Assembly: GCF_002217755.1 (NCBI RefSeq) | Contig: NZ_BCFL01000022.1 | Location: forward strand, 1-64,000 | Reading direction: 5' to 3' | Source of the DNA: Streptomyces hyaluromycini | Lineage (GTDB): Bacteria; Actinomycetota; Actinomycetes; Streptomycetales; Streptomycetaceae | Length of the DNA: 64,000 bases | Part shown: in pieces, positions 57,862 to 64,000 of the stretch | Layout: every line of letters begins with the position of its first letter | Position numbering within the stretch: the first letter of the stretch is position 1 | Position numbers and translations under genes: made by a program | Notes under the pieces: generated by a model | The model's database searches: none | Told to the model about the DNA's origin: nothing | The model's input: only the letters and a program-made list of their open reading frames with translations

Positions 57862-59703
57862 GTGAATGACGCAGGCCTGGGGAATTCCCCTACCCCCGCC
57901 CGGCCGTTCGACGTCACCGACGAGCAGCTCAGCGCCGAGCTCAAGCAGTGGACGGGCACCGCACCCGCCCTGCACCCCGTCGGAGAACTTCTCGACCGGC
58001 ACTGGGAGGCGGCCTTCGCCTACGCCCGCCTGTGCACCGACGGGACGCGCGGCGCGGGAATGCTCACCACCGCCGCATTCACCAGACTCTTCGGTGAATC
58101 CCTCCGCCAGGCCGGCCCGACTGCTGCTTGGCGCCCCCAGCTCCTTGTCACCGTCCGCCGCATCGCCGCCGAATGGGACCACGACGGCCGCGGCGACCTG
58201 CTCCACCCCCAGCTGCGCGTCGGCAAGGGCGAGAGGGCCGCCTCCCGGCTGCTTCCGCCCGCGAACCGGCGGCTGCTCTCCCGCGCCTTCCAGCGGCTGA
58301 CCCCGTCCTCGCGGACCGTGCTGTGGCACACCGAGGTGGAGTCGGAGCCCCTGGCCGCCCCCGCCGCACTGCTGGGCCTGGACGAGCAGGACGCGCGTGT
58401 CGAACTGCGACGGGCCCGCGAGCGGATGCGCGAGGAGTGCCTCCAGGTGCACCGCGAGCTCGCCCACGAGGACGAGTGCCAGCGCTACGTCCGGATGATC
58501 GACGTGACCTTCCGGCGCGGCGGGGTCGACGTCGACCGGGACCTCCAGCAGCACCTGAACGGCTGCAAGCACTGCCGGTACACCGCCGACCAGCTCCAGC
58601 AGTTCAACGGCGGACTCGGCATCGCCCTCGCCGAGGCCGTGCTCGGCTGGGGCGCCCGCGCCTACATGGAGTCCCGGGCCGGCCTCACCGAGCAGCCCGC
58701 CGAGCCCGCGGCCATGCCTGCCGGAGGCTTCGCGGGCGGCGAGGCGTTCGTGCCGCAGGCCGCCCCCGGCAAGGACCTGATCGTGCACCCCGCCGCCTCC
58801 CGCCGCGCCAAGCAGCGGGCCGCCCGCCGGGTGCGGCGCCGCAACCTCACCGTGGCCGTGGGCACCGTGAGCGGTCTGGTCGTGCTGCCGCTGGTGCTGT
58901 GGTCGGTGCTCGGCTCCGGCGACGACTCCACCTCGGCCTCCGCCAAGCCGTCCGCCACGCCGGCCGGCACCGCCACCTCGGGCCCGTCCTGGATCGGCAC
59001 CAGCCGGACCACGCAGGGCACCCTGCGCGGGCGACTGCACAACATCGCCTCCGGCCTGTGCATCGGCGTGGTCGGCAAGAAGGCCGTCAAGGGCGCCGAG
59101 ACCGAGCTCGCCGAGTGCTCCTCGGTCGCCAGCCAGCAGTGGACGTACGAGGGCGACGGACTGCTGCGCAACGCCGCCGCACCCGAGCTGTGCCTCGACT
59201 CGCACCTCGGCTACTCGGTCCAGCTCGCCCCGTGCACGGTCTCGGCCGGTACCAAGACCAAGAGCGTCCACTACGACTTCACCCTCCAGGGCGCGCTGGT
59301 GCCCCGCTGGGACCAGGACCTGGCGCTCGCCCCGGCCGCCACCGACGGCGGCGGTGCCCTCGTGGTCAAGACCCGGGCGAACGTCAGCGCACAGCGCTGG
59401 GTGATGGACACCTCCCAGCCCGACCTGCAGATGCAGATCGTCAACTGGGACGCCGACACCACCCCGACCCCTACCGCGTCCGCCACCCCGGTCACCAAGG
59501 CCGCGAAGCCCACGCCGACGCCCACCCCGTCGGCTTCGAAGACGACGGCGCAGCCGACGCCGTCGAGCACCCCCAGCTACAACCCGTGCGTCGAGTACCC
59601 GGGCTACTGCTACGGCTCCGGGGACGGCCAGTACGGCGGCGGTGGCTACGGCGGCGGTTACGGCGGTGGCTACGGCGGCGGTGGGGACCACCACGGGCAC
59701 TGA
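57862..59703 (+). CDS. Sigma-like / zinc-finger / membrane / ricin-lectin fusion
   Basis: 613 residues in several parts. The N-terminal 190 residues resemble ECF sigma regions 2 and 4 (AFAYARLCTDG, RLTPSSRTVLWHTEVESEPLAAPAALLGLDEQDARVELRRARERM). A zf-HC2-like motif follows (HLNGCKHCRYTADQL). After a basic linker one helix (LTVAVGTVSGLVVLPLVLWSVLG) crosses the membrane. Outside is a ricin-type trefoil (LHNIASGLCIGVVG, SSVASQQW, VSAQRWV), then a Thr/Pro linker and a GGYGGGYGGG tail. It could sense an extracellular glycan and act on transcription. GTG 57862 has GGAAGGA upstream. Confidence 0.85.
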   Translation: MNDAGLGNSPTPARPFDVTDEQLSAELKQWTGTAPALHPVGELLDRHWEAAFAYARLCTDGTRGAGMLTTAAFTRLFGESLRQAGPTAAWRPQLLVTVRRIAAEWDHDGRGDLLHPQLRVGKGERAASRLLPPANRRLLSRAFQRLTPSSRTVLWHTEVESEPLAAPAALLGLDEQDARVELRRARERMREECLQVHRELAHEDECQRYVRMIDVTFRRGGVDVDRDLQQHLNGCKHCRYTADQLQQFNGGLGIALAEAVLGWGARAYMESRAGLTEQPAEPAAMPAGGFAGGEAFVPQAAPGKDLIVHPAASRRAKQRAARRVRRRNLTVAVGTVSGLVVLPLVLWSVLGSGDDSTSASAKPSATPAGTATSGPSWIGTSRTTQGTLRGRLHNIASGLCIGVVGKKAVKGAETELAECSSVASQQWTYEGDGLLRNAAAPELCLDSHLGYSVQLAPCTVSAGTKTKSVHYDFTLQGALVPRWDQDLALAPAATDGGGALVVKTRANVSAQRWVMDTSQPDLQMQIVNWDADTTPTPTASATPVTKAAKPTPTPTPSASKTTAQPTPSSTPSYNPCVEYPGYCYGSGDGQYGGGGYGGGYGGGYGGGGDHHGH

Positions 59704-59715
59704 GCCCGCGCGGGC

Positions 59716-60204
59716 TCAGGGGTGCGGCGGCGGGGGCGGCATCGTCCTCAGGTCAGGCGCCCCCTCCGACCACACCAGCAGCACCGGGCAGGGCGCGTGG
59801 TCCACGACGAACCGCGCCGCCCTGCCCAGACTGTGCGGCCCGAGCCGGGACCGGTCGCCGTCCCGGGCCAGCACCAGCAGGCCGGCGTCGCCGGCGGCGG
59901 CCACCACCTCCCGCTCGACCCGGCCCACCCGCTCCAGCCGGGTGCACGGCCGCCCCAGCCGGGCCTCGGCCGCGGCCAGCAGTTCCGCCGCCGACGTGCC
60001 GCCGAGCTCCACCAGCCGCCGCTCCGGGTCCGGTTCCGAGCCGGCCCGGCCCAGCAGCCCCGCGAAGGCGCCGTGCGCGAGCCCGGCCACCCCCGGCTCG
60101 TCCACATGCAGCAGCACCACCTCGGACGCGTCCCGCGCGTAGCCGCGCGCCGCGTCCACACAGGCGGGCCAGGTCCCCTCGACCAGCCAGACGATCACCC
60201 GCAT
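59716..60204 (-). CDS. Universal stress protein family
   Basis: 162 residues. Strand start RVIVWLVEGTWPACVDAARGYA, ASEVVLLHVDE, LLVLARDGD, SRLGPHSLGRAARFVVDHAPCPVLLVW with the usual GxxxGS-like C-terminal region in weakened form. It may bind ATP weakly or not. The last part is Pro-rich. ATG 60204 has GGAGG upstream at good spacing; 60210 is too close to it. Confidence 0.85.
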   Translation of the reverse strand: MRVIVWLVEGTWPACVDAARGYARDASEVVLLHVDEPGVAGLAHGAFAGLLGRAGSEPDPERRLVELGGTSAAELLAAAEARLGRPCTRLERVGRVEREVVAAAGDAGLLVLARDGDRSRLGPHSLGRAARFVVDHAPCPVLLVWSEGAPDLRTMPPPPPHP

Positions 60205-60241
60205 GCCCATGGCCTCCGTCCAGATCCCGACCGAATTCCGT

Positions 60242-61501
60242 CTAGGTCCCGACCACCTGGAGCGCCCCCCACAGTGCCACCACCGCCCCGCACAGCGCGG
60301 CGGGCACGGCGAGCAGCCCCAGCCGGGTGAACTCCCCGAGGTCCACCCCGTGGTCGTGCTGGTGCACGATCCTGCGCCACAGCAGCGTCGCGAGCGACCC
60401 GGCGTAGGTGAGGTTCGGTCCGATGTTCACCCCGAGCAGCACCGCCAGCACCGCGCCCGGCCCGGTCGGCGCGGCCAGCGGCAGCAGCACCAGGACCGCC
60501 GGCAGGTTGTTGACGATGTTCGCCAGGACGGCGGCGAGCACGGCGATGCCGAGCAGCGTCGGCAGCCCGGTCCCGCCCGGCAGCACCTGGCCGAGGGCGT
60601 CCGCGAGCCCGTTGTCGACCACCGCCCGCACCACGATCCCGAGGGCCAGCACGAACGCCAGGAACGCGGGCGCGGCCGCCTTCACCACCGTCACCGGGGT
60701 CGCCCGCCGCCGCAGCAGCGCCCGCCCGGCCAGCACCAGCGCCCCCGCGCACGCCGCCCACGCCGGGTCGATCCCACCCGCCGAGGCGAGCACGAACCCG
60801 GCGAGCGTGCAGGCCACCGTGACCAGCGCGAACACCGGCAGCCGGGGCGGCTCGCCGGGATCCTCGGAGCCCGGGGCCGCCGAGGACAGGTCACGGGCGA
60901 AGAACCGCCGGAACACCAGGTACTCGGCGCCGATCGCCACCAGCCAGGGCAGCACCATCAGCGCCGCGAACCGGGTGAAGCTCAGCCCGCTCGCCGCGAA
61001 CGCCAGCAGGTTCGTCAGGTTGGACACCGGCAGCAGCAGCGAGGCGGTGTTGGACAGGTGCGTACAGGCGTAGACGTGCGGTTTGGCCCGCACCCCGGAC
61101 CGGGCCGCCGTCGCGAACACCACCGGCGTCAGCAGCACCACCGTCGCGTCCAGGCTGAGCACCGCCGTGATCACCGACGCCAGCGCGAACACCGCGGTCA
61201 GCAGCCGCACCGGCCGCCCGCCCGACCACCGGGCCATCCATGCCCCGCAGGCATGGAACAGGCCCTCCACGTCGCAGAAGTGGGCCAGCACCAGGACGGC
61301 GGCGAGGAAACCGACGACCGGGCCCAGCTGCTCGGCCTCCGCCCGCGCGTGGCCGAGGGAGATCGCCCCGGTGGCGACGACGATCCCCGCCGCCGGTACG
61401 GCGAGCACCGCCTCCGGCAGGCCGCGCGGCCGGATCACGGCCCAGGCGAGAACGGCGGCGAGCAGGAGGACGGACAGGGTCTCGGCGAGCGGCGTGTTCA
61501 G
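60242..61501 (-). CDS. ArsB/SLC13-type membrane transporter, CTG start
   Basis: About 419 residues with 11-12 helices of the arsenical-pump/citrate-type (ArsB, SLC13) superfamily: AVPAAGIVVATGAISLGHARAEAEQLGPVVGFLAAVLVLAHFCDVEGLF, SLDATVVLLTPVVFATA, THLSNTASLLLPVSNLTNLLAFAASG, NIVNNLPAVLVLLPLAA, VNIGPNLTYAGSLATLLWRR. It may export arsenite or anions; no ars genes are nearby. The family N-terminus LNTPLAETLSVL is preceded by GAGGGA, making CTG 61501 the best start; no ATG, GTG or TTG fits. Confidence 0.8.
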   Translation of the reverse strand: MNTPLAETLSVLLLAAVLAWAVIRPRGLPEAVLAVPAAGIVVATGAISLGHARAEAEQLGPVVGFLAAVLVLAHFCDVEGLFHACGAWMARWSGGRPVRLLTAVFALASVITAVLSLDATVVLLTPVVFATAARSGVRAKPHVYACTHLSNTASLLLPVSNLTNLLAFAASGLSFTRFAALMVLPWLVAIGAEYLVFRRFFARDLSSAAPGSEDPGEPPRLPVFALVTVACTLAGFVLASAGGIDPAWAACAGALVLAGRALLRRRATPVTVVKAAAPAFLAFVLALGIVVRAVVDNGLADALGQVLPGGTGLPTLLGIAVLAAVLANIVNNLPAVLVLLPLAAPTGPGAVLAVLLGVNIGPNLTYAGSLATLLWRRIVHQHDHGVDLGEFTRLGLLAVPAALCGAVVALWGALQVVGT

Positions 61502-61569
61502 GGCGCGTCCCTCGGATGCGTGATCAAGTACGGCCGCCCATGAAAGCAGATGAAAACAGACGGACCCGG

Positions 61570-62814
61570 TTACGAAGACTGGGTACCCGCCACGCCCAGG
61601 AACTCCGCCCAGCCGCCGACCGGCTCCTGCCCCGGGTTCAGCGTGCGCAGCTTGCGCAGCACCGCCGGGTCCTGCGCCTCCAGCCACGCCACCAGCTGCT
61701 TGAAGGACACGAAGCGCACGTCGTCGTGCTCGGCCATCTTGCCGATCGCCTCCTCGACGGCGTCCATGTAGATGCCGCCGTTCCAGCGCTCGAAGTGGTT
61801 GCCGATGAAGAACGGCGCCCGGTTGGTGCTGTACGCCCGCTCGAAGCCCGCCACGTAGCTGTCGCGGGCCTGGGTGCGCCAGGCCTCGTACTGGGTCTTG
61901 TCGCCCAGCGGATTGCCGGCCGACTGGTTGTACATCATGTTGTAGTCCATCGACAGGACCTGGAAGGAGTGCCCGGGGAACGGTATGGACTGCAGCGGGA
62001 AGTCCCAGATGCGGTTGCCCTGCACCTTGCCCGGCCAGATCTGCAGGCCGCCGGGGGAGGAGGCGTCGTACTTCCAGCCGAGCGCGGCCGCGGTGGGCAG
62101 CAGGTTGGTCTGGCCCTCCAGGCACGGGGTGCGGCCGCCGATCAGCTCCTTGCGGTAGTCGAAGGGCAGCGGCTCCAGGTCGGTGAAGCCGGTGTTCGTC
62201 TTCCACTTGGTGACGAAGTCCATGGCCTGGTCGATCTCGCTGCGCCACTCGGCGGGGGACCAGTTGCGCACCCCGTCGGAGCCGCAGAAGTGTCCGTTGA
62301 AGTGGGTGCCGATCTCGTGGCCCTCCAGCCAGGCGGCGCGCACCTGCTGGAGTGTGGCGTGGATGTGCCGGTCGGAGAGGTAGCCGATCGCGGAGGCGCC
62401 GACCGCGTGCTGCGGGGGACGGTAGAGGTCCTTCTTGGACTCGGGCAGGGTGTAGATGCCGGAGAGGAAGAACGTCATCTTCGCGCCGTGGTCCGCGGCC
62501 ACCTTGCGGAAGCGGGAGAACAGCTGGTTGCTGAGCTCGCCCGCGCCGTCCCAGGAGAACACCACGAACTGCGGCGGCTTGCTGCCGGGTGCCATCCGCG
62601 TCGCCTTCGGCTGGTGCGGCTGCGCACCGGTGTCGGCGGTGGAGCCGTCGCCGATGAGCTTCAGCGGCTTGGCCGGCGCACCGCCGTCCTTGCTGCCGTC
62701 GGCCGGACTGCTGCCGCCCACCGTCCAGTTGCCGTTCGAGCATGCGGAGAGAGCACCCAGGGCCCCCGCCGTCGCGCCCGCCGTCAGCACCCGCCTGCGA
62801 GAGATGCCGCTCAT
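61570..62814 (-). CDS. Lipoprotein polysaccharide deacetylase-like protein
   Basis: 414 residues. Tat motif ISRRRVLTAGATAG leads to lipobox LSACS, so it is a membrane-anchored lipoprotein. The NodB-like domain has FVVFSWDGAGE (metal Asp), FFLSGIYTLP, EIGTHFNGHFCG (His ligands), MDYNMMYNQ and FIGNHFERWNG. It probably deacetylates or modifies a cell-surface polysaccharide. The start is ATG 62814. It is a single gene. Confidence 0.9.
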   Translation of the reverse strand: MSGISRRRVLTAGATAGALGALSACSNGNWTVGGSSPADGSKDGGAPAKPLKLIGDGSTADTGAQPHQPKATRMAPGSKPPQFVVFSWDGAGELSNQLFSRFRKVAADHGAKMTFFLSGIYTLPESKKDLYRPPQHAVGASAIGYLSDRHIHATLQQVRAAWLEGHEIGTHFNGHFCGSDGVRNWSPAEWRSEIDQAMDFVTKWKTNTGFTDLEPLPFDYRKELIGGRTPCLEGQTNLLPTAAALGWKYDASSPGGLQIWPGKVQGNRIWDFPLQSIPFPGHSFQVLSMDYNMMYNQSAGNPLGDKTQYEAWRTQARDSYVAGFERAYSTNRAPFFIGNHFERWNGGIYMDAVEEAIGKMAEHDDVRFVSFKQLVAWLEAQDPAVLRKLRTLNPGQEPVGGWAEFLGVAGTQSS

Positions 62815-62958
62815 GTCCGTCCCCGATTCCGTCGTCCCGGCCCCTCGCGGAGCCCCGTTGCTGTGTGGTCGACGGGTTCGATGGGCGGTCCGGCGAAAAA
62901 GATCGGAGCCGGCCGTGCGTGTTGCACGTCTGTGACAGTCGTGGCCCGGACATGACGA

Positions 62959-62990
62959 ACCCCGCTGCCCGGGGGAGTGGGCAGCGGGGT
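62959..62990 (-). terminator. Terminator of DUF4232 gene
   Basis: ACCCCGCTGCCC (62959-62970) and GGGCAGCGGGGT (62979-62990), 12-bp perfect stem, 15 bp beyond the minus-strand stop at 63006. Confidence 0.75.
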
Positions 62991-63005
62991 CCGGTCAGGG
63001 GGTGG

Positions 63006-63716
63006 TCAGGCGCCGGTACCGGCGCTGAACACGTTCAGGCGCACCGAGGAGGCGTTCCCGGACACCGGGACCGCGCCGTTCGTCCAGGCGACCTTCAGCG
63101 AGTCCTTCTCGTCCGGCGGGGTGACCAGCAGCGCGGCCGGCGTCGCCGTCTTGGCGCCGCTGATCTCCGGGCTGGAGAAGGTCAGCCCGGCCCAGGCGCT
63201 CTGGCCCGGCTTGAGCGTGACCGTCGCGGCGGTGCTGCCCGACTCGCGCTGCGGGTCGGGGCCGAGCTGGGTGCCGGCGGCGTTCACGAAGGCGGCGCCC
63301 GGGTAGCCGCGCACGGTGCAGGTGCGGCCCGACTTGTTGGTGAGCACGATCGGGAAGTTCTCCTGACCGGCCCCCGGGTCGTTGCCGCCCACCGAGGCGG
63401 TCAGCTCCGAGGTGTGGCAGCGGGTGCCGGCCGCGGCGGTGGTGCCGGTCGTGGTGCCCCCGGTCGACGAACCGCCGCCGGTGGCCGAGCCGCCGGTCTG
63501 CGACGCCGGCGAGGAGCCGGTGCCGGAGGGGACGGCGGAGGTGCCCGAGGTGTCCGCACTCGACGCGTTTCCGGTCGCGGGCGCGGCCGTGCCCGACACC
63601 GACTCCGGGGACTTGCCCTGACCGCCGTTGCCGCAGGCGGTCAGGAGGCCCAGGGCGGCGACCGTGCTCGCGAGCAGGGCCGCCCCGCGCCGCAAGGACT
63701 GGGACGTGTGCGCCAT
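63006..63716 (-). CDS. DUF4232 lipoprotein
   Basis: 236 residues. The signal peptide ends in lipobox LLTACG, followed by a long Ser/Thr/Gly-rich linker. The C-terminal DUF4232 beta-sandwich includes CHTSELTASVGG, NFPIVLTNKSGRTCTVRGYPGAAFVN, VTLKPGQSAWAGL and LNVFSAGTGA, with a disulfide-like Cys pair. It is a surface-exposed protein of unknown role. The start is ATG 63716. Confidence 0.88.
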   Translation of the reverse strand: MAHTSQSLRRGAALLASTVAALGLLTACGNGGQGKSPESVSGTAAPATGNASSADTSGTSAVPSGTGSSPASQTGGSATGGGSSTGGTTTGTTAAAGTRCHTSELTASVGGNDPGAGQENFPIVLTNKSGRTCTVRGYPGAAFVNAAGTQLGPDPQRESGSTAATVTLKPGQSAWAGLTFSSPEISGAKTATPAALLVTPPDEKDSLKVAWTNGAVPVSGNASSVRLNVFSAGTGA

Positions 63717-63842
63717 GTGGATCAGCACTCCTGGATGTCGTGGCACGCGGACGAGGCGTACCTGAGGCGCTCCGTGCGCCGTCACTCCCATCCGATGCGA
63801 GAAACAGCGGAAAAGTTCGGGGGCACGCCGGGATTCATCGGG

Positions 63843-64000
63843 TCAGGTGACCCGGAGGGACCCGAGTATGCCGTCCGTGGTGGCCTTGTCGACGGCGCCC
63901 TTCTGCCGTACCTGCACATACACCTGCGGTTGGCTGTCGCCGCCGGCCGGCTTGAGGGCCGCCTCCTGGATCGAGCCGCCCGCGCCGGAACAGCCGCTCC
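63843..64000 (-). CDS. Partial exported protein, cut by window edge
   Basis: The last 52 codons of a minus-strand gene. The visible residues include GCSGAGGSIQEAALKPAGG, QPQVYVQVRQKGAVDKATTDGILGSL and end at a TGA. The GCSGAG resembles the end of a lipobox or a Cys-rich linker. The family is not recognisable from this fragment. Confidence 0.55.
   Translation of the reverse strand, partial: SGCSGAGGSIQEAALKPAGGDSQPQVYVQVRQKGAVDKATTDGILGSLRVT

Overview
The window is high-GC, GC3-biased actinobacterial DNA that reads as a Streptomyces chromosome. The evidence is a complete conservon (histidine-kinase-like protein, Roadblock, DUF742, GTPase, P450), an accessory EF-Tu of the Tuf3 type behind a PRPP synthetase paralogue, several P450s including CYP102-type proteins, a DmdR/IdeR iron box, a DUF5999 protein, Tat-exported enzymes, a rare in-frame TTA codon, and Streptomyces-type intergenic repeats. 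No rRNA, tRNA, CRISPR array or intact insertion sequence was seen. The mix of conserved and niche genes fits an arm or arm-proximal region.

Layout. 0-4.3 kb: rhamnose mutarotase, a Tat-exported BNR-type protein that may act on rhamnose-containing glycans, a LacI regulator and an S33 hydrolase. 4.3-8.8 kb: two ECF sigma factors with C-terminal SnoaL-like extensions. The second closes an epimerase-cupin-sigma operon with ECF41 hallmarks. A DUF5999 protein lies between the sigma genes and a Cys-rich pentapeptide-repeat protein follows. 8.8-19.7 kb: a heme-domain-only CYP102-type P450 with divergent TetR, an iron-box-controlled DUF2470 protein, a secreted lactonase-like protein, a FUSC exporter with partner, DUF3592 and DUF3626 proteins, a PAS-LuxR regulator, and a CYP102 fusion gene that has lost about 450 internal codons in frame. 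19.7-28.2 kb: ROK regulator, two SDRs, a secreted GH16-ricin glucanase, VanZ and DUF4230 membrane proteins and an MmyB-type regulator. 28.2-37.1 kb: PRPP synthetase and EF-Tu3, a STAS protein, MarR with aldehyde and alcohol dehydrogenases, a quinone-oxidoreductase-like enzyme, a lipoprotein, and DUF1304-TetR.

37.4-44.4 kb: the conservon, with a TTA codon near the start of the kinase gene and an ExxR-lacking CYP157-like P450. Next to it are an unrecognised 576-aa Cys- and Asp-motif protein and broken genes, one of them the front of a class I terpene synthase. 44.5-53.3 kb: amidohydrolase and permease with divergent TetR, small membrane proteins, a glutathionyl-hydroquinone-reductase-like enzyme, a Ddn-type F420 oxidoreductase, LysE with a coupled 35-codon ORF, and a P450-ferredoxin pair. 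53.3-57.2 kb: a 171-bp MITE beside a gene remnant, a TetR with two perfect tandem operators, an NTF2-like protein, a leaderless flavoprotein, an aldo/keto reductase and a PhyH dioxygenase. 57.8-64 kb: a sigma-like/zinc-finger/membrane/ricin fusion, a universal stress protein, an ArsB-type transporter that appears to start at CTG, a lipoprotein deacetylase, a DUF4232 lipoprotein and a cut-off gene at the right edge.

Most catabolic or detoxifying enzymes here sit beside their own local repressor, and many of the intergenic gaps carry clear palindromes. The most unusual items are the internally deleted CYP102 fusion, the sigma-to-lectin membrane fusion, the conservon with its degenerate neighbour island, and the MITE-truncated remnant.
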